Source: Leptoclinus maculatus (lineage: Eukaryota; Chordata; Actinopteri; Perciformes; Stichaeidae). From it: a stretch of DNA of 64,000 bases. The position numbers and the translations under genes are program-made. The notes under the pieces are model-generated. The model did not search any database and was not told the origin of the DNA. It saw only the letters and a program-made list of their open reading frames with translations. The stretch lies in assembly GCA_032191485.1 (NCBI GenBank), contig JAVDOI010000020.1, positions 2,700,111-2,764,110 on the forward strand, given 5' to 3'. This document shows positions 41,668-53,886 of the stretch, piece after piece (positions within the stretch are counted from its first letter, which is position 1; each line of letters starts with the position of its first letter).

Positions 41668-43174
41668 CAGTGGTGGGCCGTCAGGGCCAGCTCAGCCTTC
41701 TCTGCTGGCCTAAACAGAATCACAAAGTTATAGCTATTTTATAATTTAATCATTTTTCACAAATACACTAAATGTATTATAATTTTTTTCCCCATTATCT
41801 TATTTTCTCATTGCACAGCTCCTGTCTTCCTCTGTTGCTCTGCTTCCAGCACAGCTTGTTTTAAGGAGAGCTTTTATCCAATCAGATTCAGCCCCTATGT
41901 CTCTATGTAAGGAGAGAGGCCCGAGGTCCTCTAGGTAGACTTTGCAGATTAAAGTATATGGGGACGATATTGTTGATTGTCATAGTCTTCAACCAATCAG
42001 ATCTTTAGTTTGACATGTTATGCGTATTCTTTGACGTGCCAGAGCTAACCAGGTAGCCTGCTAAGTATGTCTGCATTAACATGCGCCGTGATTGGTCAGT
42101 GGGCCAGCGTGACTTTTGTCAAACAGAAAGCTAGCTAGCAGATCTTAGTGTTTAGTAAGAGTTCAGGTTGAAACATATGTAAGAGAAGTTATGACATTTT
42201 TAGCGTCTTGCTTGGTGTAGATTCTTTTTTTTTAACCTAGCTTTGTTTTTTAACACTCAATGGCTGAAGGAGGAGGAGGAACGGATTTCTCAAGACCAGA
42301 AAAACTGGACATCGTATCAAAGGGTCGGTCAACCCCACAGCTAGCATGGAAAAGGATTTGTACTAACGGTATTTCTGTCTGACAGCGGCGGAGAAGCGTT
42401 GCACATTTTATGGCTAAGAATGAAACTTGTGGATTTACAACTCAACGAACACGTTCACAGGAGGACCTCTGACTGGAACTGAACCGACGTTCTGTACAAC
42501 CGCGGTATTAAACTCTTTGTTAACAAAGAAAGGAGGATGGACTTTGTCTTTAAGTGAACAGCAGCTGTGGTAAGTGAAGTGCTTTTGTTTTTACATCTGC
42601 AGTAGCGTTTCTACTGTTAGATTTTCTATCGTGTTGTTTTTATGATATGGTGAATATTGTTCCCTCTGATGTGAATAATAGTTGAATGGCTCGTGCTCTT
42701 CAGTGTTAGCGCTGCAGTGTTGCTGGATTGATTTGTTGTCATATTATACATGTGACTGGTTCTTGTGAGTTTGTTCTTGTCATTGTGTTAATTACATTGA
42801 TTCTGACTTGTCCGTTAATGACAAAGCATCCCGTCATCGCGGGGTTTGCCGCGGTTGTTTTCCCGTTAAGCTAGTTTTGCGTAGCCTCAGCTGTTTTTTG
42901 TTTTGATTTTTTTTGTTCCGGGTTCAAAGGTCACAAAGCCCGTCGTCTCCTACGTGAGCGAAGTCCACCGAAAACATTATATTTCCCACAATTTAAGCTT
43001 CTGCATTTTCCATGTTCGGTTCGTAAGCCTCGTACTGAACAGTTTAATACGAATACGTGTATTATTACACCCCTAGAAACAAATAATAACCGTAGCTGTG
43101 GCTCATAATTAGGTTATTCAACTGTAGTAGGACAGCACAGAAGGCCCAGGTATAAAATGCACGGCCCACCACTG
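41668..43174. mobile_element. non-autonomous hAT-type DNA transposon with TIRs and 8-bp TSD
   Basis: The element is 1,507 bp. It begins CAGTGGTGGGCCGT and ends with the exact reverse complement ACGGCCCACCACTG. The inverted similarity continues imperfectly to about 50 bp: CCTTCTCTGCTGGCCTAAACAG on the left pairs with CCTTCTGTGCTGTCCTACTACAG on the right. It is flanked on both sides by the identical 8-bp direct repeat ACACACAG (41660-41667 and 43175-43182). CAG-start termini with an 8-bp target duplication are typical of the hAT superfamily. No full transposase is present. A 40-codon plus-strand frame at 42260-42382 may be a relic of its N-terminus. The element lies in the 17.9-kb nrxn2 intron. 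The clean duplication suggests a fairly recent insertion. Confidence 0.9.
42260..42382 (+). pseudogene. possible N-terminal relic of a hAT (TTF/ZMYM1-like) transposase
   Basis: Inside the hAT-type element, an ATG opens a 40-codon frame that ends at TGA. It contains RPEKLDIVSKGRSTPQLAWK. The motif L-x-IV-x-KGR-x-TP-x-L resembles the segment before the TTF-type zinc finger in fish ZMYM1-like hAT proteins. That resemblance is from memory and short. No zinc finger, RNase-H-like catalytic region or dimerisation domain follows, so this would be an internally deleted, non-autonomous derivative. The frame could also be chance. Confidence 0.35.
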
Positions 43175-44944
43175 ACACACAGGTACGGGCGTGAGTACTT
43201 AAACTGGCATTTCTCACTTCTCTTCCCAACAACATCCGATTTCAGCCGACACCTCACATCCACTTCACTGATCGTACCACCCACATTCTGAGCTAACAAG
43301 TCTCAAGGGAACACTAGTATCTCCCTGTATAAACACAAAATAACCAAAGTAAACATCTTCTGCCATCTCAATATGTGTGAAACTATTTTTAGAAAGTCTA
43401 CAAGTGTGTTCTTTTCTCGCTGTTACTGATCGGCCTGCGGGTCTCAAGATACCGAAACCTTTTAAGTACAGGGGACTAAATTATACTGGACAAAATATTA
43501 AAGATGCAAAATACTACCTGGTTTTCTTTTCTTTGTCAGATTTGTATTGTGTTTGTGCATAAACCATGGGGGATAAAACACACACACTATCTTGGCTGAA
43601 AAGACACATTCTAGCTAAATGCAAGGAGCGTAGGCTATACAGTGTGTGTGAGGGTGACGGGCTCGGACACCAATACAATAAACATGGCCCCGGAATACAG
43701 CACACCTCCTTAAGTCTCCATCTCTGGGTCAGACTATAGAACTGCTGGAAGTGAAAGTAGCTGAAACATATATTGTTGGCCCAAAAAGTCTGTCTTTGTA
43801 TTGAAGACAGCGACCTTCATGGATTTTTTCCACTGAATTCAATACAGAGGTTTCATGGACCCAGCACCAAATGGCCAATAGAAAAGCTGAAGGTTGGACA
43901 CATCCACAATGGTTGCAGCTGTGGTGGTTTCTGCTTGGTTTATACATCAGGCTGCTTAATATGGCCTTGAATCATTTTAACACTGAAAGCCTCTAAAGCT
44001 GTATACTCTCCTTTAGGTCAAGAAGATGTATGAACAAAGATATGTAATCGGTGTCCTTCAGCAAAGCAGTCGCAGGATCTTACCTCCATTACCTTAACAC
44101 TATTGTCTGTGCTGTTTCCATGGAGGCTGAAGTAGTAATAAACGGGCTTTTAATTGTTAGTGCTGGACAATGTATTCTGTCCGTATGATCACACTCAACC
44201 TTGTCCTTTACTTGATAGAACTGCTCCAGAGATGAAGACTTTAAAGGCCATCCACGCTGACGTGGCGTTGTGTAGGAGGGCGGTAATAAGAAGCAAAAGA
44301 GAGAGGAGGAGAAGAGAGATGTATTCTTCTTACATAATGGAGTAGACCCTGGCATTGTGGTAATTATATATTCCTCTCACACACAATTCAATGGAAGGAC
44401 AGGAAAACCCTCAGGATGCAATAATGCATGTGTATTGTCACAGGAGGAATAGATTATGTTGAAGCGAGTCAGTGTTGACCGTACAATAGCAAGGTCGAAT
44501 GCTATGACTACAGACAGTGCAATAATACAGTGCATTGTAGATAATGTATTAAATCATACAGTGCAGCATCTGCGTCAGAGTTTAAACAGGTTAAATACAT
44601 TTCCTTTTATCGGAAACTGTAGGCGCAATCCCCCCTTTTTACCAAATACACAACATGCTAACCTTGTCCTTGAGCGAGACACTGGATCTCCAGCCGCTCT
44701 GGGGTGACTGTTACTGTTGCACATATTGATCCTCTTATAAAGTAGAGTAGCATAAGACAAATCCCCATTGTAGAGTGGGGTAGCAAGGGAAATGTATCTA
44801 TGTAGTAATACATTAACACTGCCATTCAATTACATTTAGAGCACCCCCAAAACAAGGGAAAGTAGGTGGAAGCTGCTGATGGACACCAGCGGGGTGTACA
44901 AGATATCCAGAAAGAGCGTGGCGAGAGAGAAGAACTACTGAAGT

Positions 44945-45190
44945 CAGTGGATGGATGGATGGAATGACAGACGGATAGATGGTTGGAAGGACAGGTTGCT
45001 GGATGGATGTATGGATTGAAGGATGATGGGTGGATGGATGGACGGATATATGGATGGAAGGACGGGTTGCTGGAAGGATCGATGGATAGAAGGATGACGG
45101 GTTGCTGGATGGATGGATGGATGCACAGACGGATATATGGAAGGACAGATAGATGATGGAAGGATAGATGGATAGATGGATGGATGGATA
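44945..45190. repeat. GGAT-type tetranucleotide array, imperfect
   Basis: About 245 bp of GGAT/GGAC/AGAT units are interspersed with 'gttgctggatgg' higher-order units. On the minus strand it reads as 'HPSIHPSI' frames, which are artefacts of the repeat. Confidence 0.9.
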
Positions 45191-46630
45191 TAGCAGAAAT
45201 ATCAGCATGATTTACCAACACTACTTGCTGCTTTGTTCAAGAAATTGTAAAATATATCATATTCTGGTCTTTCACATTAGTGATTAAATTAATTTAAGAT
45301 AGAAAACCAGAAAGTATTCGGCTTTATGTGAATTGGTTTCACCTTGGACGGCCTGTACTGACTATTGTGTGACCTCCAAGCCTAATCACTCGGAGAGTGC
45401 ACACGAATAGACGAGCTAGGATAACTAGTTTAGCTCGGCTTTATTAACCAGAAAGATGGAGAGAGAAATTATTTGGGGTGATCAAACAGCTAATCTCAAT
45501 CTCACCGCTGGCGAGAGCAGAGCTTGTTAAAAAGTGTGCACCTGTTTGTCTCTCTCTCCCTTGCCAAACCGCTCCTCCATAGTGTGTTTCAATTTGTTCT
45601 GCCTTTAGTTGAAAAATGGAACATATTCAATGCCACCTCTTTACAGTTCTTCACAAGTATGCCTCATTAGGAAGCATCTTCAAAAGGAAGGGACAGACAC
45701 CGTTTGAATATTGCACAGCAAATTATTATTCCTCCTCAACCTGAAAAAACAACTCTTCAGGAGATCTATGCTACTGTTGTAGTTATTCCTCCTTTACCAT
45801 CACTGGGTGTAAAAATGAAATTAATATCTTTGACATTGTGATGTTCTTTGAAAGGTATTCCCCTATGGGCAACGGATGCATGTGTTTACTTCCTCTTCCA
45901 CATGACCTCAACTTCAGCTTCTTTTTTTTTTTATCTATGTGATAGCGACGGTGAGGAAATGGGGAGAGAGAGAGGGGACAACAAGCAGGAAAGGGTCATG
46001 GGTCGCTCTACTAGGTAAGCTAACTGAGCGCCCCTCAACTTCAGCCTCTCACAGGGAAAATGTAAAATGCTAAATTCAACAGCACTACAACACCAGACAG
46101 CTGCTAACACATGCAGTGTTCTGTTTCGTTAGCTCGCTTGATAATCTATAGCTCAGATTTTAAGAATGTGCATGTTACATTTGAGGCGTAGGATAGATCA
46201 ATCACTGCAATCAAATATAAATAATTCGTCCCAAAATGTAGAAACTATTGATATGTTCATTTGTAATGAGTTGTGCACAGTACAGCTTTGGTGTTGCTAT
46301 GTTAATAGTGAAACAATGACTGAAGGCCTTTACACACCGGGGGGGAGTTTCTTTTTTCTTCGTACGATTGATTCGTAAAGTCAATATTTTGTTTTCAAAC
46401 TGTGTTTTTTGATATGAGTGCTTTCTAGCGGGGCATGAATATTACTTTTTTTTCTGAGCTTTCACATCGCCAATTAAGGCATCAACCAATGACATTGTGC
46501 GGAACGGATATATATTAAAAATGTACACTGTAGTGTACAACACAGAGGTTCCATGGCAAACGTTATTACTCCTTTCAACCTTGACTAGATCCATTCATTC
46601 TGCTCTTACCTTTCACAATAAAAGCCCATA

Positions 46631-46655
46631 GATATATATATATATATATATATAT
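46631..46655. repeat. (AT)n microsatellite
   Basis: AT run of about 25 bp. Confidence 0.95.
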
Positions 46656-48259
46656 GTGATATACACTCGGACGGAGTCAATAGGATCCTCGTAGTTGGTC
46701 CTATGCCCGTGAAAATCTATACAAACCTTTTATTGAAAAACTGTTGCAACGTACAGCAGTGCCATCAATTAATACAATATGTTAGAGGATACCACGAAGG
46801 ACACATGTTCTTAATGGCTTGTTGACATTCACTAATTAACATGAAGTGTCTTTGGTTTAAGGTGCCATGTGCAGCACTTATGAATAATGATCAATACATC
46901 ATCATTAAATCCAGTGTGATACCTTGGCATGATGAGCATAAACAAACAAAGACGACTAGGTTGTGTTCACCCAGAGTTGATGAAGACGTATCATGTAGAC
47001 CCCTATTGCTTCCTGTCACAAAGAGCATGCTGCTCATTGTTCCTGCTTCCTTCCCGAGAGGAGGCTGCTTGTCTTCTGGGTGATAACACCGAAGCCTCCA
47101 AATGAACATGGTAATTACCAATGCATCCCGGCGAGCATAAAGCACGTTTTTAACAGTCGAGTTGAAACATTTCACACCACAAATGTGAAATTATGGAAGC
47201 AATACCTCACCAGGTCCATGTGGCAAAATATCAGAAAGCTCTACTGAAACAGGCAAAGTAGCCCTTCACAATATGGAGCACAACAGGCTGTTTGACACGT
47301 TCCTGCAGAGATGGCAGTGAGATGAAGGAAATCCCTCCTTAGCTGTGGAATTTATTCACTGATAATTAACTACATTTGTAGATCAAAGTGTGCCCGGGGT
47401 GGGGTGTAACTGAAAAACTAAAACTGCAGCTTAGATTCTAACACAGATTCCCTGTGCTTCCTCTGATGATGTATGCATTGACTGGAGACCAGTGTCACTC
47501 ACCACTCTATAACATAATATCATGCTGAATGTTACCAAATATGAACATAGACAATTATATGAATGGAATCGATCGATTTTTAAAGAAATGCGAACTATAT
47601 GACTATATGCCAATGTGCTTATTCTGAGCTTAAGAGACGCTGTTTTACATGGTATTTTCATTTTGTCTTCAGCAACTGGAATAGAAGACACTCCACTCTT
47701 ACCGCCCTGTGAGTAACAGAGCGTCCAAAGACATTTGTCCTGACCGAAGTGAGAACAAATTGACCCAAACAAGCAGTCCTAGTATGATAATGATGTACTA
47801 TGCTAGTGATGCATGTGTACGGAGTAAAGAACACCATCTCCCTCCACCCCATCTTCAACACAACACTGAACAATGGTTCAAGTCAGCTACGACTAAGGCT
47901 GCACTCACATGTGCTGCTCGTGTGTGACATGTGTCACAAATTCCCAAAAAAACCCTAAACAGTTGTATCATATTTAGCTTGTGATTTAAGATAATTGTCA
48001 CGTTTTACCATCATGTGGCCCCTAATAGTATAGGCGCTTACAGATGATGCATGGGTGGATGTTTTACCATCATAGCAAATCGCCTCCGACACATTTGATG
48101 GGACCTTTTTTAAACTGCGTGGCACTGTAGAAATCAACAAGGCTATTTCATGGCAATGATGAAGCCGTACCTTCTGGATGGTGTATGTTCAACGTGTCTT
48201 CTTCTGAGAATGGCATTCACTACACAGAATTAAATCCACTCAGCGCTCTCCTCGGGGAC

Positions 48260-48286
48260 TGTGTGTGTGTGTGTGTGTGTGTGTGT
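48260..48286. repeat. (GT)n microsatellite
   Basis: Short perfect GT run. Confidence 0.95.
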
Positions 48287-49333
48287 TTTGTTCCCTCACC
48301 ATACTTTAGCTGACAAAGAGGGATGCCTTGAAGATTTTTTTTTTGCCTGCCCAAAAACAAAGAGAGGGAAGGCAGAGAGCACAAAACCCATTTTCCCCAT
48401 TTTCTCTGGGCAATTACACAGATAACGCTTGGAAAATTGGGTTATTTTTGCCTTGAAATGCAGCAGGCAGAACTGGTGTTAAAACAGAGCAAAGAGATTG
48501 TAAGAAATGGCGAATTGTTGCCATTCCTTCTGTGTTTGATTTACAAAGCTTTGTGTGTGTGACTGCTTAGCACTCGGAACAGCGTACAGAGCACACTCTG
48601 CTCGTGTTAAATAGAACATATGTTCATGCATTAGTCAAGAGTCTTTCTTCCCTTACACACGTTTTGGTCTGGTACTTATGGCGCTACAGTGTCTGAGCTG
48701 TGTATTATATGTTGGCAGAGGGACGGTCACAGCGCTACAGAGAGAAGTTTGAATGCCCAATCAAGACGAGGGACTTGAGGATAAAGACATCGTCTCCCCG
48801 CTAAAGTCCTCTGAAGCTAGATTCAAACTATTATCCCCTGTAGAGAGTTGTTCAGATAAAGAAATGGAGCCCTGAGAATGAAGAACTTTCTACACTGTGG
48901 TTCACAGATTAATAACACAGACAGAGAGTTGATTGGGCCAAACGACCTTCTGTTTCATCCGTGAGACAAATCATCCAATAGTGTGTGTGTACTATTGAAT
49001 ATGCAAATGTTGCCGTTGTCGCTGCATGCCTCTGTGGCGGACAGCTGAGGGATCTTGCCGGCGCACGCTTGGTTGGTGGTGTTTTATAAGGAGGAGGTAG
49101 AATTGTCTATTAATCACTGGAGCTGAGTGAGGGAATGCTAATACTCTGCTTGTCCCAATAATGGGAAAACAGATTATGTTTACATCTTGTAAAGTACACT
49201 GACAGCTGGGGGTGTGCATCTCTTCTGCGTTGGGGGCGTTGTTATGAAGCACTCGGGCTTGATTAGAAAAGGACACAGTTCAACATGTTTGCAGACGGGG
49301 ATGATGTGGAATAATGGAATTGGGTAAGACGCA

Positions 49334-49606
49334 GGGATAGTTCAGATTTTTTAAAGTGGGCTTGTATGAGGTGCTTAAGGAGTACCAGCACAGGAGCAAA
49401 GCAATGCACTGCTGTGGGCGGTGAAATTATTCTAAATACAGCGTACACTTAAAAGTATTATTGATTTTTTTTGGGTGTCAAAAATACATTTAGCTGCTGC
49501 CCCCGTCCACAGCAGTACAATACTTTGATCCACTCCTGTCTGTTCCTCTAAAAGTGGTGTTGTACCTCATACAACAACACTTCAAATATCCAAACTACCC
49601 CTTTAA
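49334..49606. mobile_element. MITE with ~38-bp imperfect terminal inverted repeats
   Basis: The left end GGGATAGTTCAGATTTTTTA... and the reverse complement of the right end GGGGTAGTTTGGATATTTGA... match over about 38 bp. Both reach the shared core TTGTATGAGGT. The unit is about 273 bp with no coding capacity. Similar repeats (GGGATAGTTCAGATTTTTTAA) are familiar from many fish genomes. Exact ends and the target-site duplication are not clear. Confidence 0.7.
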
Positions 49607-50820
49607 ATACCTCGCTGACTGCTTCAGGGTTGATTGACCGCATTGTTTGCCACAACCTGGACAGAAGCGACCAATCAAACAGAAACCCTCCTCATTACAG
49701 ACATCAGTTGCTCCATGTTCTGTAAGAGAGTAGATATGCAGCAACGAGTGCATGGATGCACAGACTAGTTTGATCTGCTTATCACACAATGTGTAACAGA
49801 TACACATTGCACAGCAGCTATATATATATTTACAAACCTTGAAAGCAAGCATTCATTATATCTCGTAATTACTGATTCATCTATTGACATCACGCCTTGT
49901 AAAATGAGCACACACGTAATGTGATGGTCACAGTATATTCCTCCACCGATTATGTGACACAAATATAATCTTTATTTACATTTCAGCATGCAGGCTGCTA
50001 GAACCACTGTGTCTCCAGCTCATGACAGCTTGTCTGTGTTCAGTACCCTTGTCTGTAACCCAGCGTGAGGACACTGGCATCGTGCCACTCTTTTATAAAC
50101 CCCCTGCTCCCTTCTTGCGATTATCCTTTTTAATTTCACTATGCATACCCCAAAAGACAAAACTGAAAAAAAAAAAGTCTGTCAAGAAATCACGTCTTCC
50201 CCAAAAAAAAAGAACTTGCGGCGCCTTTTGATCTTTTGACTCCTCACATCCTTCAGCGGCCCCGGGGGCCCACCCTGACTTCTTACGTGTCTTACATAAC
50301 AACCCGCCGTAGCCTCAAGAGGCTACTCTGGAACATGACAGAAAGAAATCTAAGTGAATCATCCGGAGCTCATCTTAACATCACTACGGACAGACACGTC
50401 CACGGTGTCCAAGATCAACATCCTTTCTTCCAAATATATCTTTCACCTTCTTTGTTGACTTTCTACTTGTATCCTATTGCTGTCACTCTTCCGCTCCACA
50501 GGCAGCCACTCTCAAGTATCCAAATAACTCATCAGAAAACCAGACTGCTGAGGTTTGAAGCTAACAATTACCTGTAAAGGTGTCTCCATCAAAGGATAGT
50601 CATCATACTGCGGCTAAGAGTCAAGCGTACCCAATGTGACGGTGAAAGCCAAAAACGAGCACAGAGGGATAAAGTGATAAGCTGTTATTGTTTCTGGTGT
50701 GATTCTTTTATTTTTCACATTGGTCTGCGATGTTGGATTTAGGTCGTATTGGTACACCGATTGGTAAAGGAAATTGCTCTTATATTGCCCTGTTCCTGTA
50801 AAGCCAACCATCTAACAGAA

Positions 50821-50840
50821 GGGGGGGGGGGGGGGGGGGG
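50821..50840. repeat. poly-G run of 20
   Basis: 20 consecutive G about 330 bp below the LNS5 exon, so a C run in the nrxn2 transcript. Confidence 0.9.
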
Positions 50841-51167
50841 ACGTCGCCAGGCTTTTGTTAGGTTTTATTTCACAGTGCATGTGCATGTGTTCTAGCGAGC
50901 ACAGGCAAAGCCATTGTTGTGTGGTACCACTACAACAAGTAGGAATTCCTCAGATAATACAAAAACAACGGCTGTGAAGTGGACCTATTCTAAAAGCGAT
51001 CCTGGAAGTGGGGCTGAGTTAGATGGATTTGAGCTGGCATTAGCTCCTGGCCTCATTCCAACAGCACTTAAGGGACAGACCAAGGACGACACTGGACTAG
51101 TTGTTTTCTGTCAGCGCTAATGTTTTCTGAGAAGAATGAATCACAGAGCTGGACAGCCCGCCGTTAC

Positions 51168-51358
51168 CTTTGAGGTCCAGGTTGCGGGCTCCATTGGAGT
51201 GCTGCGTAACGGTGCGCGAGTCAATCTTGAGCGTATGCACATTGTTGGCATCCCGGGACACCACCACATTGTGCCATTGGTTGTCATTGAGCGGCTTGTC
51301 TGAGTTGCCCTTCATCAGCGACGGCCCGTTGCCAAGATCAAAGACGTAGTGGACGTAT
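51168..51358 (-). CDS. nrxn2: neurexin-2 alpha exon, middle of LNS5
   Basis: This 191-nt exon has acceptor ...cctcacag and donor gtaacg. It enters in phase 2 and leaves in phase 1. It encodes about 63 residues of the fifth LNS domain, beginning YVHYVFDLGNGPSLMKGNSD and running through LNDNQWHNVVVSRD, VHTLKIDSRTVTQHSNGARN to LDLK. The DNQWHNV motif is the core strand of neurexin LNS5. SRTVTQHSNGARNLDLKG is the neurexin-2 version; neurexin-1 has TKITTQITAGARNLDLK-type residues. The donor departs from gtaagt at the last two positions, so it is the weakest of the five. It precedes a 17.9-kb intron, the longest one complete in the window. Confidence 0.97.
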
Positions 51359-52360
51359 CTGTGAGGAGAGAAACCAGAGTTTGTGTCACTAGGGTTGGGC
51401 GATCATTTCAACTTCCAATCAATATAAGTTACACCTGCATTAACAATCTAATCTAATTCTCATGTTCTCTTTCAACAGCACTCAACCTCCAATTGATGAA
51501 CTGCAATTGTTTTCTCTATTTAAGAACACATTGTTGAAATACATAATATGACCAGTGTTTGTGGGGTTCACTATTTGTTTACTCTGGTTTGACGTGTAAA
51601 TACAGAAACCTGTCTTTGTCTAAAAGCTCCTGTTTGCCCAAAGGCAGATGTGGTGGCACAGTCCCCCCCCCCCCTTCACACAAATATGTCTGTCCTTTGT
51701 GTTTTGTGTTAAGGCTATTGTAGTGGTTTTGTTCTACCCCTATTCCAGGTCCTTTATGTAGCCTCTTGTCTCTGTGTGGCAGAGGCAGCTCAGGCCTTTG
51801 TGTTGTAACAGTGCCGACTATAGAGCACAAGAGAGATACAAACACTACAGCCTCTTTTAGACACTCTAATTATGAACAGCTTTTAGGGTGATACAATTCA
51901 TTTGTATCACCCTTGGTTTGTGCTACCTTCTAGATTGGCCAAATACTTTGCCTGTGAGGGAACGGCATGCTGCTCACAATCCTGCATGAACAGCTATCAG
52001 TAGATTGGCTAGTTTAAAATGCAATGGTTAATGGGATGAGTCGTCCCTTCACTCTTAAAACATGATGTACACAGTCTTCTTTATTTTATTTGTCCTTATC
52101 CAAATGTTCATGGTCACGATTCATCTCGTAGTTGGTTGGCTTGGTTCCACGCTCTTTATATAAGGATTTTCTAAAATGTCAATGGAGTGAATTAATGGGA
52201 ATACCACTTACGGGACCGAAGCCCTTCATAAAGTGGGTCACTGTTGAGCTCTATCAAGGGAGGTTGAGCTCCATTTGTTGTGTAGGCAAAGGAGTTTTGG
52301 GACAAAAAAATAAATAAAACATGCAATTATACTCTTGTAGTGAAATGACATTGGACTCAC
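51359..52360 (-). other. nrxn2: nrxn2 intron between LNS5 exons
   Basis: This 1,002-nt intron is bounded by gtgagt and ...cctcacag. It contains a C run near 51663-51674 and a perfect 12-bp hairpin at 51885-51913. No coding signal was seen. Confidence 0.9.
51885..51913. repeat. perfect 12-bp hairpin with 5-nt loop
   Basis: AGGGTGATACAA, loop TTCAT, then TTGTATCACCCT. It sits in the short intron between two LNS5 exons. Confidence 0.95.
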
Positions 52361-52742
52361 CCTTTCACCAGTTCCACAACAATGAAGTCACTCCCGTCTC
52401 CAGAGTTGAAGAGCATCAGGCCGTCGGGCGTGGTGGTTTTAAACTGAAAGAAGAGGTGCATGGAGGCGTAAGCTTGCAAAGTGGCCAGCGCTAAGTAGCT
52501 GCCTTTCGTTCGAAACGTCACCGGATCTGCAATGATGTGGCGCATGCCAAAGCGGGCGTTCAGCTCGCAGTAGGAGATGTCGCCATTCTTGCACTGGTCT
52601 AGATAGGGCAGCCCGTTGAAGGTCAGGCCCTGGAGATGGCCAATGAAGTTCGAGGGCACCACAGAGATGAAGCGCCGCTCGGTCATGATGCCCGTTTCGA
52701 TGTTGTGGAACTCGAGCCGTGTGTGCGCACCAGTCATCTGGC
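52361..52742 (-). CDS. nrxn2: neurexin-2 alpha exon, end of LNS4 and start of LNS5
   Basis: This 382-nt exon starts in phase 1 (acceptor ...cacatcag) and ends in phase 2 (donor gtgagt). It encodes about 127 residues. The first half closes LNS4 with THTRLEFHNIETG-type and IMTERRFISVVPSNFIGHLQ motifs and two cysteines near residues 51 and 59 (DQCKNGDISYC), the expected site of the LNS4 disulfide. The linker ELNARFGMRHIIADPVTF follows. The second half opens LNS5 with SYLALATLQAYASMHLFFQF and the strand ending DFIVVELVKG. RRFISVVPSNF and ATLQAYASMHL agree with neurexin-2 as remembered. It joins in frame to the exons on either side: GAA G|GC before it and GG|A TAC after it. There are no stops or frameshifts, so the exon looks functional. 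Confidence 0.97.
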
Positions 52743-53886
52743 CTGATGTGGAGGGGGAAAAACAAACGGCATCAACAAATATAGGAACACAGTCATTGCA
52801 ATGTTCTCTTTAAGGCAGCATAAGGTAGAAGGTATTTTAAGGATAATGTCACATTTTAGGACTGTAAAAGTAGTATAACCATTCCAACTTAATATAATCA
52901 TGGAATAATTAAAATGCATCGGGCACTGTAAAGCAATCATTATACATGCTTTAGTCATTTAGTGATAAGCACATATATGGTTTTGGCACACCTTTCATAT
53001 GCTTATTAGATCTGAAATTGATTTGAGCTGCTTGCTGAAGCAGTGTGTACAGCCTATGGTTTAACTGTATAGGTTCACATCAGTTGAGCCAATTTGTTTA
53101 ACCTGCTGTGAAGCAAATTATATATGCATAACGTTGCAGGAAATCTCTCTACATGCCACCGTTTACATTGTGTTTACTGGGAAATGGTGAGTAATGGGCT
53201 CGGCACGTTGCTGATTAAAATGCCTTCCGCACTGAAGCCTGGCCAGCAATGCAAGGACCCCCTGGGTGCTTCCTCTTTCTTCCTCCCCATGAACCGGTTT
53301 GTGAACCAGTCAGGACTTTGAAGGGTCATTCCTTGCTTCTGGCCTCAGCGTGCCCACTCCCTTCCCTTCATCTAGCTCGCACCTTTTTCTCACCTCATCC
53401 TTTCGCCCCGGGGCCACAATACTGTGAGTCCCCGTGACTCCACCTCGGCTCTTGACCTTTCATCCTTCTCTCGCTATTTTCTCAGAAGTTGGCAGAACCT
53501 GTACACTCATCGGTGTAGGCTTAAAAAACATCTTGCTCTTTCATTTCTCTTTGGTGCCAAGTACAAACACTTAATCCTCTCAACTGTATAGGCTTGCTGG
53601 GGATGCAACTATCCATTTCCAGCCTTTTAAATGAGATATATATATATTTTTTTTGGCTGTGTTACCACTTTCCCTAAATAGGAGTTTAATAATAAATTAA
53701 ACCATATGCCACCTCCAGGTCTGACTCATTATCCTTATAATTAGATATCTTGTTGACTTCCTGTGGGTGGATGGGCTACTGTGGAGTAATGCACATGGAT
53801 CTGTGATTGAATTATCACACTCACTGTGGTCTCATTCACTGCATCTCACCCTAAATGAATCCCTCTGTGTGGCGAACACAACTAAC
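52743..53886 (-). other. nrxn2: nrxn2 intron between LNS4 exons
   Basis: This 1,144-nt intron is bounded by gttagt and ...cacatcag. It is ordinary AT-rich sequence with a short TA/T run near 53637-53655. No additional exon or structured RNA was seen. Confidence 0.9.

Larger units (their letters stand above)
33265..51167 (-). other. nrxn2: nrxn2 large intron (17.9 kb)
   Basis: This 17,903-nt intron is bounded by gtaacg and ...ttttgcag. It holds the 1.5-kb hAT-type element (41668-43174), a MITE (49334-49606), a GGAT-type tetranucleotide array (44945-45190), CA, GT and AT microsatellites, a 20-G run, and two copies of the four-copy dispersed repeat (34120-34310 and 38020-38205). A plus-strand frame at 40914-41285 is open for 123 codons but is not recognisable. 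No nested gene can be supported. Confidence 0.85.

Noticed and set aside
44813..45221. HPSIHPSI-type frames on the minus strand
   Set aside because: They are translations of the GGAT tetranucleotide array.
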